In this document: one piece after another, positions 37,168 to 48,780 of the stretch
Numbering within the stretch: the stretch's first letter is position 1
How the letters are laid out: every line of letters starts with the position of its first letter
Source of the DNA: Artocarpus heterophyllus
Taxonomy: Eukaryota > Streptophyta > Magnoliopsida > Rosales > Moraceae
Direction of reading: 5' to 3'
Length of the DNA stretch: 64,000 nt
NCBI GenBank assembly: GCA_025403435.1
Contig: CM046345.1
Span: 11,970,235 to 12,034,234 of the forward strand
Translations under genes and position numbers: made by a program
Notes under the pieces: model-generated
Seen by the model: only the letters and a program-made list of their open reading frames with translations
What the model was told of the DNA's origin: nothing
The model's database searches: none

Positions 37168-39361
37168 TATCACGAACGCTAACCCGAGTTGTGATGTGAC
37201 AGATTAATTAAAGTAACTAAACAAAGTTTTGACTAAACTGGCTAATTTATTAGTGGTGTCATTTATAAAAACATAGTAAATTTAAAACTTTTAGATAATT
37301 ATCCCTATGCTAAAGTAGTTTAAAATAACAAATAATAAAAGCTGATAAGTATGAGTCAAGCCATACCGGACCCACATTAGTACACACACATAGCATCGAC
37401 ATAAATAAAATACAACCGCAGTCCAATCCAAAAGAACGATAAAATAGTACATGCTTTCCTTAAATAAGTAAATAACATAAATATAAAACTCCTATGGTCC
37501 AGGCGTTTGGTCAGTGGCATCCCAATTGGCACTTTGCTGCGAACCACCTAGAGGGGAGGAAGTTTTAAAACAATAAAAACTATGAGCAGAAAGCTCAGTA
37601 GGACTTAAGCTTTAAAAACATTAAATTTGATATATAAATATTTCATTAGTTCAAAGATTATAAAACACAATAATTAAACTTTTGTAATCTCATGCTTACC
37701 ATTTTGGTCCAACATTCATCTAAAACTAATCTTATCATTTTATCATGAGCAAAACCATTAAAGTCATCACCATAGTGGCCTAGCTAGGTTTTGGGAATTA
37801 CCCCCATGGTCGCTCTCTGCACAACCCGATCTCTAAACATGGCATCATGCCCTAGCATATCATTCCGAATGGTGTTTCTAACTCGTTCAATACTATATCA
37901 TTATTCGAGTCTCATATTACCAAGTTTTCTCATATACATTTATTATGATCATTTCATTATTCAATGGTTATTGAAAATATCTGAATAAATACATCTCAAT
38001 CGTTCCTTAAAAACATTTTTAGAAAAACACTTTGCGGCCAAAACTTTTTAAAATCATGGCTAACAAAGAAAGAAGGTCTAGAGTCCTATCTCGTTATCCA
38101 ATACGATAGCACATACACTGCAGTCCCGGCCCGCTTTACATTAGCTCCTCAGAACCGCGAACAACCTTAGATGTGAACTAGATGCATCAATATCTAACTT
38201 AGAGTATTCTATAATACTATGTTATCTCATGGTGTCTTAGTGTACCTTTAACATTCAAGAAATCATACCACAATGTCAAAATCTCTTTTTATGTTTTAAA
38301 CAGTGAAAACTAGTGGAAAACAGCCATTTTCATGTAGCTCGGTAGGCCTGCCGACCTCTCAAGTTCAGCCTACCAAACTACTGATGTTCGGCCTATCGAC
38401 CATCTGTGTCTGGCCTGCCAAAGCTTAAGTTCTGCCTATCGATCTATTGTAATCTGAAATTTTTATATTTCGAGTCTCAGCCTCCTCGAGCTTCCAAAGC
38501 TCGATTGAACCTATTTTTGACAATTCTCCAACCCCAAAAAACCATGCAAAAGACGCAAGGAAACAATTATGGACCTCTTAGAGACAAAATCCCTAAATTT
38601 AAACAAAATTTCACAGTTTATTTAAAAATTAAAGAAAAATGTAAAAACTTAGTTAAGTTAGTTTTAGCACAAATAAAGTTTAAATTCATGGTAAAACACA
38701 TTCTACAGCTCAAATTTGACGTTATTTAAGCTCAAGGAAGCTCGGATTACAGCATGCATGGAGATTTAAACAAACTTGTTCAAAACTAAAACTGTACAAT
38801 AAAGCTTTAAACCAAAAGTTTAAGTTGTTAAATTCGGTTCTAACCTCAGGGAGATGCTTTGGTGCAACAGGAAGTTTCAACCTCAAGCTTTTAGCTCCTT
38901 GCTCCATAATGGCAGCTTGAGTTGCAAAGAGAGAATGAGAGGGAAGAAAGAAAGAAAGAAATAGGAAAGAAAGAGAGAGTGTGAGAGTGGCGTGTGTGAG
39001 TGAGGGTGAGTGAGGAAGAATAAATAGAGGGGGGGTGAAGCAGAGCATTCCTCTAGGAAAGAAAACCGTGTCCCAACCACAGTTTTTAGCAAACTGGTTT
39101 CCAAAATATATTAAATTGTTTGAAATAAAATAAATCAAAAGTAAATGTTAAATTGTTTAAAATAAGTTAACAAAATGCGAAAATTCATTCATGGTAATTT
39201 GTTTAACTAGTTTTAAGATTTAAAATAACTAACAAAATAATTAAAAGTGAGTTAATTAGAAAAACACCACAAAATGATTAAATTACTTTAAATTTGAAAT
39301 TAGGCACACTAATTCACCGGCTCATATACTAATCATACTTAATTAACCTTTGGACGTTACA
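37168..39361 (-). mobile_element. Solo LTR of family B, 2.2 kb, with perfect 5 bp target duplication
   Basis: Flanked by tatgc at 37163-37167 and tatgc at 39362-39366. On the minus strand it starts TGTAACGTCCAAAGG and ends CGTTCGTGATA (the last two bases TA instead of the usual CA, one change). Minus orientation is favoured by a TATA-like ctatttattc near 39020 followed by a CT-rich stretch. The C-terminal part includes a GGTTGTGATG-type palindrome common in plant LTRs. The 138-codon open frame at 38722-39138 (-) within it is low-complexity and not called. Confidence 0.75.
38338..38450 (+). repeat. 22 bp tandem repeat inside LTR B
   Basis: Five degenerate units of AGTTCGGCCTACCGACC type: AGCTCGGTAGGCCTGCCGAC, AGTTCAGCCTACCAAAC, TGTTCGGCCTATCGACC, TGTCTGGCCTGCCAAAG and AGTTCTGCCTATCGATC. 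Confidence 0.7.
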
Positions 39362-40663
39362 TATGCTAATGGCAAGTTTTGATGAACAAAGACTCTATTA
39401 TAGGTATGTTGGAGATACAACTTATATTCAATGACAGCATAATCTACATATACAAAATCTATAACTCTCTAACAAAGAGTCAATGTTATTCTACAAAGGC
39501 GTTATTTGGTTTTTGAACAATATAACAAGGTCTTGGTTATCTGGATACATATATATGGTAACCAGATGATATTTTCTTTGTATGTGTTACAAAAAGAACA
39601 AATTTTACAATAGTGAAATAATAGAATTTTGACATGAAATAAACAGAAGGTAAAATTGAACTAAGTCCTTCATCTAGTTATGAACAACCTATAAGAATAC
39701 AAATATTTGGAGAGGTCATGGATAAGACTAATGTATTATTAAAGTCTCGTAATACGATACATTATCAATGTGTAACTTTGAGAAGTTAATATTAAAATGA
39801 AAAATTATTTGAGGATTAATCTATCAATTTATATTGGAGCTTACTAATATATGTCCCTTGGGTCACAATACTAGCTTATTAATTCCTTTATGACAGCTTA
39901 AGCAAGTATGAATTACCATCAGTAGGACAAAAGTATATGCAAGTCGAGTGACAGTGCATATTTTCATATTAATTTCACATCATTCATCCATACATTTTAA
40001 TTATTAGTTCTTTGTTTTACAGTATTTTTATTGTATTTTTATGCTACTTTGTAGGCAATTTGAGTGCTAATAAACGTTTTGGAGTTAAAAATGTCAATTT
40101 GGAAGCATTTTGGGTTCAAGAATTGAAGTCTGAAGGAAACTGAGAGGAGAAACAAGTGTCTTGGATCAGCTAAAATAGCATTCCCGTAGAGAAATTTTCT
40201 TGCCCCTATGCTGTAGACAAAACCATGGCTCCCTCGCAAAAAAACTTTCATGCAGCTGCACGCTTGTGCCCCTATGAGAAAACATTTCTCGTGGCCTCAT
40301 GCTTGCCTTTTCAGCACGATGTTTTTTTTTCTCATGCGGCTGCACCAAACATAGTTCGCAGCTGTGCCAATGTACTGCCTCAGCTCGCGGCAATGACCAA
40401 AATCATCCATGCGGCCGTGCTTGTCTGGCCCATCTATGATCCACTTTTTGTAAATTTTAGCTTTTTCTCAAAATTTTTATGTATTTTCAGTTTTCCTTGA
40501 AGGCTGTTTAGGTCCTTATGTGGTCAAAATAAAACTTTGACCTGAAAAAAATGTAAGAATTTAACATGAATTTAAAATATAAAGGTATAAAAGTGTTAAA
40601 ATTCAAAAACAAGATATGATTTTTTATAACTTTAAAATGCAAGGTATAAAAATAAAAATATCC

Positions 40664-40688
40664 ATATATATATATATATATATATATA
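40664..40688. repeat. (AT)n microsatellite
   Basis: Uninterrupted AT run, with a 25 bp A tract shortly after at 40713-40737. Confidence 0.9.
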
Positions 40689-40996
40689 AGCAACAAAGAA
40701 ATGGCTAAAAGGAAAAAAAAAAAAAAAAAAAAAAAAAGTTCAACAACAACCTATTCACACAAAATTAGGTTGAGTGCGGTGGGTCCCAATGTTAGAACCC
40801 ACCCTTGAGGAGTTTCATAAGACTAGAGTCTCATAACATTACTCTTTTCTCCCCTTTTATTGGACTTCAGCAAATGAGTAAAAACCAAAAAAAGAAAGGA
40901 AAAAAAAAAGGCGTATAAATGGAGGTGGAAAAAAAAGGGACATGAGCCCTAGTGTTGGGGATCCAAACCAAAGCTAGCGAGAGGGCATTGGACATA

Positions 40997-41069
40997 GGCA
41001 AACAAGCAAGTGCATGTCATGCTGGGAATGTCGTTTAATGTTCATTTGGTAGGGTTGGTCGTATTCTTG
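40997..41069 (+). repeat. Dispersed direct repeat, copy 2
   Basis: Same ordered blocks as 35637-35708, with small indels. Confidence 0.7.
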
Positions 41070-41579
41070 GGTCGTGATAAAGGCCATGAAATGGGTTGTG
41101 CAAGTGGGATGACAAAGCCCATAGGCTCGTTGAGGCCTAGTTTTGATGGCCCGGCACAGGCCAGCCTTGAAGGCTACGCATGTGTGTGGAGAGGTGTGGA
41201 TGGTGACTTGGGAGATGGTGTTTTTTTTTAGGTTTTTTTTTTAGACAAATAGAACTTCATTAAATAAACAAAACAAGAGCAAACAATAGCTTTCAAACAA
41301 AAAGAGTCAATGAGAGAGGACCAAAGATTAAAAAAACAAAAAAAAAACGAACAAAAGAAAATATATTGGAAAATATTTCAAATCAATAGCTCATCCAAGT
41401 TACACAATTCATTCGTTATTGCCTATTTTCACCCAAATAAATAAGGAGACTGTTTTTATGTCTGGCAACTATATATTGAAAAATAGCCACACAATTTTTA
41501 ACACATGGCACAATTAGGTCTTAAGGATCTTTTTTTTTGTGATCATTTAAACTCATCATGTCATATATATATATATATT

Positions 41580-41825
41580 GGAAGCGTACAAAATTTACCT
41601 GAAAAATATTAGATCTAACCGTGACAAAATTTTAGTAAATCTGAGATTTTACTTGGAATTTATATGAAAAATCTTAAATTCACTCCATGACCAAATTTAA
41701 TAAGTTCGAGATTTTTGGAATTTACCTCGTATGACTAAATTTGATAAATCCAAAATTTACAAGTATTAATCCTATGATTAAATTTTAGTAAATCTGAGCT
41801 GTACCAAATTTACTTTGTAAAACCT
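41580..41825 (+). repeat. Degenerate tandem repeat, about 55-60 bp period
   Basis: Four to five units with GTGACAAAATTTTAGTAAATC, TGACCAAATTTAATAAGTTC, TGACTAAATTTGATAAATCC and TGATTAAATTTTAGTAAATC, each followed by GAGATTT or AAAATTT and ATTTACC. Confidence 0.65.
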
Positions 41826-43469
41826 CACATTATATACATTTCTTACCAGTGTTTACTATTAATACACAAAACCTGCTAGTTTTTTAGACAATAGCCTCAT
41901 TTTTCTCTTACAAAGCTTCTTCAAAAATGAAAAATGCTACTTATTATCATTAAAAATAAATATGCTACTTACTACCATAAATACTAAAACCTAGGTTATT
42001 AGCTACAATTGCTCTTGAATCGCAAGTGACATTCCTGGTTGTTTGGAATGAAACCCTGGTAGTACTCACAAGGATTTGATCAAAGAGGGACACATATTTC
42101 AAGGCACTACTCCATTGTAGCTTCAACAAAATGCACATACCAAGTACTATATATCGCTTATAAATGCAAAACCAGTCACGTGAACTAAAGACCAATCCTA
42201 TAATGTGCCTTGTTTTATAGAATATCATGGTACTATGTCTCTTTTAGTGAAGCTGGATCCCGGAAGGCATAGACAATGCTTTATCATAGCTGCAGAGCTC
42301 ACTTCTAAATGTGGATAAATCTTTGCTTGATAATGGATGTCCTTTTCTACGTAAGTAGGAAGGAAATTCAATTAGTGAATAATTCAAAGGCAATTCTCTT
42401 TCTAAATTGTTTTTTTATAATGATGACCCACCTCCTAATACCTTAGTAATGCAAAAAAAAAATTTGTTGGGGATTGTGACTTCAAATTCTTGAAACAATT
42501 ACGCTTTTACATGATGTGTTGAGTGCTTGGTATGTTTCTAATACTTACTAAAACGGTAATTCTTTTTTTGGCTAAAAAGTGGGGCGATATTTGATGTCAT
42601 CATCAACCACCCCCCCCAAAACCCAAATCCCATTCGTTACTTTGAATGCTTGGGACTTACCAACGATAAAGAAAAAAGGTGACACAATTCTACTCAAAAG
42701 ATGGGCTCAATTATTCAAAAAATGGGCCCAATTTTTACTTTTATCACTATACACTTAATGCCACACAACATATTACTTGGACAAAGGTCTTAAAGTGGAG
42801 TTGTAAAGTATCAAACTCCAAGCGCGTCTTGAGAAAATGAAATAAAGACCTAGCCATTTCCTTTTTATTCCTCTACTAGAGTTTTTTCCCTGAACTTTCT
42901 TTTTCTTCTTGTGCGGCCTCCTAAAGAGGCTTTGAAAAGCCGGAGTTTGGTACTAGCTTGGGCTAGTTTCTAGACTCCTGGCCCTATGGAAAGTCTCATG
43001 TATGATGACAAGAGGTTTTTAGGCGATGCTTGTGTGTTCGGTGCTTGGGTAAAGGGAGTTTCCTTGGCCGAAGAGGGACGTTTCTTGCCTCCTGTGACAA
43101 GGTGGTGCAACACAATGGTCAGAAGTAGTAGGGGAGGGGATTTTAAGGCTCATCCGTATGCGGGCTGGAGGGTATGTTGCGGTCCAATTCTTCTCTTTCC
43201 GAGAGATATGTGCTTCTGGTCGGAGGGTTGGGGTCCTAGGGGTTGCACTACCATTGGCTAGCGGTGGTGGGTAGTGGCGGGTGTCCCTCATAAGTCAGCA
43301 TCTTGGCCCTCTTTCTGGTTTGTTTTAGACCAAATGCTTTGTTGGGAGCTCCTTTCTCATCCATGGCCGAATTTGGATCATCATTAGAATCTCTGTGCTT
43401 GTCATTTGGGATGTACTTTTTTGTTTTAGATTTTATGTTTGTCAAATAATGGTTCTTCTATTTGCGTTT
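41826..43469. other. Spacer, possibly body of a 5'-truncated LINE
   Basis: 42900-43300 is GC-richer with overlapping ORFs on both strands (43019-43291) and leads into a LINE 3' end, but no reverse transcriptase or RNase H motif is visible. Confidence 0.35.
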
Positions 43470-43855
43470 TTTTTTGTTTGGATTTTATGTTGTAATAACA
43501 GAAGTGGTTTTCCTGCCTTTTAGGTTTTCGCAAGTCCTTATCCTTTGTGGTGTGGTGTGGTGTTAGACCTCGGTATCTTTAGTCTCTTGATATTGTTTAA
43601 TCAAAGTTATCCACCGTCTGTAGTGGTGCGTTGTAAAGAGCCTTTTATGTGCTTAATTTGTAGTGTGAATCTTTAGTTCCTTTTTATTGGAATTCGGTAC
43701 CCATATTGCCCCTTGAGTATTTCAATCGAATCTACTAGTGGTTCTAGTTTATATTCAAAGTTAAGTCGCTAAATGCATTGTGATCTTTTGCATCTGAATT
43801 AGAGTGTGTATTCCTCTAGTTTGGAATGAAATTTCTATTTTCAAAAAACAAAACC
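43470..43855 (+). repeat. LINE 3' end
   Basis: Shares TTGTAATAACAGAAGTGG with 19960 and GTTAAGTCGCTAAATGCATT plus the TTGGAATGAAATTTCTATTTTC end with 30327-30450; ends in an A-rich tract. The same 3' terminus at three places is the sign of a LINE family. Confidence 0.55.
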
Positions 43856-44249
43856 TTTGTACTAAAACGGTAATGCCAAATAAGATGCAAGTGCTTCCAG
43901 TCTCCACCATAGGTTAAAAAACACAAGATAGACAATAAGGAGTGGCTTACAGCGCAGGCTTTGGAACTGAGCTTGGCACTCTCTTTTTGAGCACATGTTG
44001 AGGGGATACGCTGGATTCAGATGAGTTATAGAAGAGGGCACATGGCAATGCTCAAAGTTCTCAATCAATTATCACATCTCCCATTATTTTCCCAATGCCC
44101 ATATGGCCATATTCCCTACTCTGCCGCTCCATAAGTTTTCACTGCTTACTCCTTGTAGGATTTTGCCACATTCCTTGGATTTCATGCTCCAATTAATTGT
44201 GTCATTCGTTTTGAAGCGTTGATAAGAGTTTTATTAGTTTTTGTTTTAT

Positions 44250-44393
44250 AGGGTATTTAGGAGAGCAATTAGAATTGAAAATGTTGATTTAAAAATTGTA
44301 ACATATGAGAAATACTATAGCAATTTTTTTGCTTCTTATTATAACTATTAAAAATTTTAGACTTTTATTAGTTTCAACTGAGATGTCCAACAA
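44250..44393. mobile_element. hAT-like MITE, family H
   Basis: AACATATGAGAAATACTATAGCA inside, GGGTATTTAGGAGAGCAATT at the left and inverted GTTGTTGGACATCTCAGTT at the right. Confidence 0.45.
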
Positions 44394-45613
44394 CCACATA
44401 CTCTCTCTTAGAACTTGGAATATGCATTGTATTTTAGGGCTTATTTATTTATTTATTTTTGACTGAGAGGAGTTCTTTTTCACTTTATGATTTTGGAACT
44501 TTTTAGTGGGGCTCCTGGGAAATTTAGAAGTTTGACGTCATATTTGCCCACTTGTTTCTGTTTATTTGGGCCCCACAAGCTACAACTAACCAACTACCCA
44601 TGTCACCGGAACCTTTGGGAAAGTACCAATAAAACCATCGGATTTTGTTGTTTTGTAGCCAAGGTTTATTGTAAGTGGTTTTTTATGGCTGCTTGGTTCG
44701 TCCATTTGGACTGAAAATTTAAAATTTTTGTGAATAGTTTAAAACCGAAATTTTTAAAAAGGGTGGGCATATTTCACTTTCTTTTTTTGCTAGAAAAAGT
44801 TCTCCTTTACCTAGCATATTTCACTTTTATTATCCAATTTTAACCTTTGTATAGACTCTTACAAATCTAACTAATTCAATCTCATTAGCTATGAACATCT
44901 AATTATGCAATCTAATGTATGGTTAATTCGTTCGATTAATCAGTTTGGAAGAAAAAGTAATTTTAAATTTGAACCTTTTTTGACTTGAGAAAACGTGCGC
45001 TATCGAAATTGATTTTCTTTTAGGGAATAATCTTTGTTTTGTTTAGTTACATGCAATTAAATGATAATATATGTTTTGTGTTTTTTTTTTAATTTTTTCA
45101 TATATGAAAAAAAATATTTATTGTGTTTTCTAAGTATTTGAAAAACATAAAAATGTAAATACCATATAAAACAATGACGTATAAAAAATCATTAAATAAG
45201 TTTATTATTATTATTGTCATCGTCATCGTTATTATTAATTAAAAAATTATTTAGAAGGCTAAGAAAAAGCAAAATTAGTTAAACCATGGACTACATTATT
45301 CCTTACAAGAGAAATATAATAAACATCGCCACTGTGAGCCTGACAAATAGCTTCAATTAAATAAATTCAGTTTTTTTTTTAATTGGATCTTCAAATTCTT
45401 AATCCCCCAACTGAGATCATATCCAATTCTCATCATTTGTGATTAGATCAATTATAATAATGAAATTGAAAGGCTGCATAATCAATAATAGGACATTTTG
45501 GGAAAATGGCCTCAACATGGATAATGCTTTCTTACTTTTTTCTTGAAATTAGTTCATAGCAAACAGAAAAGACACAATAATTTTATGTTGTCCACAACAC
45601 CATAAGAAACATC
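44394..45613. other. AT-rich spacer upstream of the GASA pseudogene
   Basis: Short ORFs only; no recognised repeat or motif. Confidence 0.45.
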
Positions 45614-45621
45614 TATTTATA
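45614..45621 (+). promoter_or_regulatory. TATA-like box upstream of the GASA pseudogene
   Basis: The motif tatttata lies about 130 bp before the ancestral start position, followed by a CT-rich leader (ctcttatctttcattctctccc). Position and composition fit a plant core promoter, but no transcript evidence is available here. Confidence 0.3.
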
Positions 45622-45744
45622 TCCGACATTGGCTTTGCACTCTTGAATCAAAGAAAAGCCTCAATCAACATAGCCAACTAAAAACCAATCCTCTTATCTT
45701 TCATTCTCTCCCTAAAGAGTTTGGTTTGCTTGCTAGCAAGAACC

Positions 45745-46880
45745 CTGGCCAAGCTTTTCTGTGTCATGCTTCTAGCACTCTTCGCCATTTCCATGGTTGC
45801 AACTCGGGTAAGTCTTCTCCTTCAATTAGTTTTTCCCGCCAAAAATTCTCCATTGTAGAAAAGCTTTTTCTCTAGTAGTGAAACGTTCACTCTGATGATT
45901 GTTAATGGTGGTCAATATCATCATATTTCTCGCAACAGAAATAAGGTAACCCATCTTTTGGCTAATTCAGTTTTCCATAATTCTGTTAAAAAATGAGATA
46001 TTAAGGTTGTCCCATTATTTGTAGCCTTAGCTATTCTAGTTGATTTGGCCGACTAATGTTATAATATGAATCCCTAAAAAAGCATTTACTCTATACTTTG
46101 CTATGGCTAGTCTTTTCTTAATGAACTAATCAAATTTGCCTTCATTACTTAATAGGTTTGGGCAAAAGAAGCAGAATACCATCTAGACAGTGTAAGTTCT
46201 TTGTTCCTTTTTCTTTTATGCACAATTTCTTATGTTTTGATCAATCAATCATCTAATTTATCTGGGTTTTATTGTTTCCTTTTGTCAACAGGGGAAATAT
46301 GGACCTGGAAGTCTTGAGAGCTCTCGTAAGTAATATTCATCATTGTAGCACTGCATTGAGCCCTTTCTCTCTAGGCTTAATCGTGTTTTGCAGTTTGAAT
46401 CTTACTTGTCAGTTTAGGAACAAAGTTATCTTAAAATTGCCGTTTTCTTAGTAATTGGATTGAATCATCGTGCATGACATAGCACTTAAAATAAACCTCT
46501 AGAGGTGAGGGATTTAAATTTTACCGTTCGAGTCGAACTTAGGTGTGGATTTTTCATTATGTCATGTCTATAAATATAAATATAGTATTGTTTTAGCGAC
46601 ACTACTAAGTGGATTATTTATTATCCTACTAATTTAACATTTTTCCCTATAAAATGATAAATGGGCATGAATTAAATTTTTTATAATTAATTACTTATTA
46701 TTTAATTTTTAATTTTTTTTCTTTTTATTATGGGAATTGGGGGAACAGAATGCCCATCAGAATGCACAAGGAGATGCAGCAAGACACAATAGCACAAGCC
46801 TTGCATGTTCTTCTGCCAAAAATGTGTGCCCATGCTACAACAACTGGAAGACCAAGAGAGGAGGACCCAAGTGCCCTTGA
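45745..46880 (+). pseudogene. GASA/snakin (gibberellin-regulated) gene, apparently dead
   Basis: Four exon remnants: 45745-45807, 46156-46191, 46292-46325 and 46749-46880. All introns keep GT-AG ends and consistent phases. They encode a hydrophobic signal peptide (AKLFCVMLLALFAISMVATR), the spacer WAKEAEYHLDSGKYGPGSLES, and a cysteine-rich domain starting CPSECTRRCSKTQ and ending CPCYNNWKTKRGGPKCP before TGA. GASA proteins are secreted 12-cysteine peptides, often gibberellin-regulated and linked to growth or defence. Three lesions are visible. (1) The codon where the family usually starts, just before GCC AAG, is CTG (45745-45747); the first in-frame ATG is 7 codons later at 45766. (2) TAG at 46790-46792 stands where Tyr is usual between KTQ and HKPC. 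(3) After CQK (ending 46822) only 4 nt remain before CPCY; about 54 nt are expected, so some 50 nt holding several cysteines are lost and the frame shifts. A TATA-like tatttata is near 45614. Closest to the GASA6-like subgroup by eye. Intact splice sites suggest recent loss; an assembly error is less likely given three separate lesions. Confidence 0.88.
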
Positions 46881-47145
46881 ACTATACTATTTCTTCCTAT
46901 TGTTACTTGGGTTTTATCCTAATTAATTTTTAATTAGCACTAAGTATATTAGTCTCATTGTTTGCTTTATCTAGCATATTGTATTTGATCATCATTGTCT
47001 CTATTAATCTTATTGTAGCCAACATATTGAAGAAAATTGGAGCTTGTTGTACCCTCAAGTAATATATACAGCATCCTATTTGTGTCATGCAATTTGCTCC
47101 GTTTAAAAAGATGCTTAAGCAGAAAAAATTATCCAATGATTGTTT

Positions 47146-47150
<5 letters not shown>

Positions 47151-47202
<52 letters not shown>
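47151..47202. repeat. (AT)26 microsatellite flanked by a short duplication
   Basis: Longest pure AT tract in the window. ATCCAATGATTGT lies 20 bp before it and ATCCAGTGATTGT directly after. Confidence 0.95.
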
Positions 47203-47204
<2 letters not shown>

Positions 47205-47613
47205 AGTGATTGTGGAATGTGGAATAGAAATGGATTACCACTCCATAGGTGGATACTAATTTGGACTTTGATCATGTATGAAATTGCTTTAAAAAAAAGT
47301 TGTTTTTGGCTCTTCAAAAGCTGTTTTTTAACATACTTGGATGGACATGTAAAACGTGTTTTTGGCTTTTATAAGCATTTTTAGAAGATGGTACTTATGA
47401 AAAAAATTTATTTACATTTTTGCCCTTTTATTTAAAAATAACAAACAAATAAATTCATTAGTATCCTTAAATAAATTACTCTATTTTTTATACTAAGAAG
47501 AGCTCTGACTTATTTAACCAAACAGGTTCACAAGCTCTTTTGACACAAAAAGCACTTTCCATGCATTATTGAAACACTCACTAAGAAGTTCAAGCTTATG
47601 CTTCTCTTCTTCG

Positions 47614-48070
47614 AGTCTGTTTAGGATAGCTTGTATTTTTGTTTTTTAGCAGTAGAAAAAGAAGAAGCATAAGCTAAGGCTTTTTTTATTAGTGTTTGGA
47701 TAGTGTATGGAAAGTTTTTTTTAATTTCAAAAGAGCTTTTAAACATATTAGGTAAATAAGTCAAAAGCTTTTGTTGATATTAAAAGTAGTGTAATTTAAA
47801 GATATGAATGAAATTTTTAATTTGTCTTCTTAAATATAAGGTTAAAAGTGTAAATAAAAAAACTTTTCTTAAGTGTTTTTTTTATAAGCACATTTGGCCT
47901 AACTTCTCCATTAAGTGTTTATAAAAGCCATAAGAGCTTTTCCATGGGTCATTCAAATGGGCTTATAAGCAGTTTTTGAAGAGAATAAGTTAAAAGCGGC
48001 TTAGAATAACCCATTCCAAATGTCTCTTCTACTGCTTAATAGCAAAAGCACAAACTATTCTAAACAGGCC
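47614..48070. mobile_element. hAT-like MITE, family M, copy 2
   Basis: The left end GTCTGTTTAGGATAGCTTGT and inverted right end GCCTGTTTAGAATAGTTTGTG are strong inverted repeats; both continue with TTTTAGCAGTAG versus ATTAAGCAGTAG. Related sequence at 47283-47613 may be a second, rearranged copy. Confidence 0.7.
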
Positions 48071-48559
48071 TTTTGTTAAAGTCCAAGATTAGACCATAGT
48101 TTTTATTTTGGTATTCGCTTTTATTGGTCTTAATTTCTTTATTTTCGGGTGTTATCTTTTGGGAAAAAATTACGACAGCTAAATTATTATCTTGAAATTG
48201 AACTTCAACACAATATTCAGAATATTTAAAAAATATTCTTAATTACATAATAATTATTATAATGGTATCATATTTTGTTCTATATAATTATATAATAGTT
48301 ATTTTAATAGTATCATTTGGGAAAATTTGTAGAATATTTATAAACTAAAGTCATATTTTAATTCAATTTGTCTCGTTAACCTATCTTTTTGAGAATGAAA
48401 CTGGCTTACCAAGTTAGCCCACGATACAAGACTGAAGCAGAAAAAAAGGCCCAAAATACTTGTCAAGAAAGAGCCGCTTTAACTGTCCACTTTCCTGCTG
48501 GGCCCATTATCCAGAAAGCTTGGCCCACCTCTTTAAAACTGATACAAAAATGGCTACTT

Positions 48560-48780
48560 TTGATAGTCTGGATCTTGCTAGTTATGCATAGATCTTTCGT
48601 ACTTGTAGAGGATTTGCTAAGGGTTGCTTTGCTATTTCTCTTGGTGTTTTGTTATGGTTTTGAGGCGGAATGGGTTGTTGTTATTCATGCTATTGAGTAT
48701 ATCTAGTCCTTTGAATGGAAGAAGTTGTCAATGGAGAGTAATATAGTTTATCTTGTGATTGGAAGGTGTGATTGGAAGAA
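48560..48780 (+). pseudogene. Decayed RNase H domain of a LINE-type element
   Basis: One frame reads IFRTCRGFAKGCFAISLGVL; after a one-base shift FEAEWVVVIHAIEYI, a stop, then SFEWKKLSMESNIVYLV. This is the same module order as at 500-890 (FRT.hGF, FEAE, MESdsxYLV). Confidence 0.7.

Larger units (their letters stand above)
36690..39950 (+). mobile_element. Old LTR fragment of family A, interrupted by a solo LTR
   Basis: The left part (36690-37162) has AATCAATTCGCTTTGAAAAT and CATCTTAATCTTGAAATGG, which match AATCAATTCACTTTAGACAA and TATCTTAATCTTGATATGA in the intact LTR at 54775-54830. After the insert the match resumes (39395 GTTGGAGATACAACTTATA; 39570-39590 TTTTCTTTGTATGTG; 39840-39880 CTAGCTTATTAAT versus CTAGCTCATAATAAAT). 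Ends are lost or unclear. Confidence 0.6.
39951..41579. other. Spacer with a possible retroelement fragment
   Basis: 40000-40460 is GC-richer, with TTTGTAGGCAATTTGAGTGC and repeated CATGCGGCTGCAC motifs, the style of untranslated parts of plant Gypsy elements; no protein motif. (AT)n at 40664-40688, (A)25 at 40713-40737, and repeat copy 2 at 40997-41069. Confidence 0.4.

Noticed and set aside
38722..39138. 138-codon open frame on -, the longest unexplained frame
   Set aside because: Lies inside solo LTR B, runs through a CT-rich stretch after a TATA-like box, and shows no domain.
43019..43291. Overlapping 90 and 91 codon frames on both strands
   Set aside because: GC-rich LINE-associated stretch; neither frame shows reverse transcriptase, RNase H or other motifs.
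48389..48706. 105-codon open frame on +
   Set aside because: Open by chance; overlaps a frameshifted RNase H relic that explains the conserved part in two frames.
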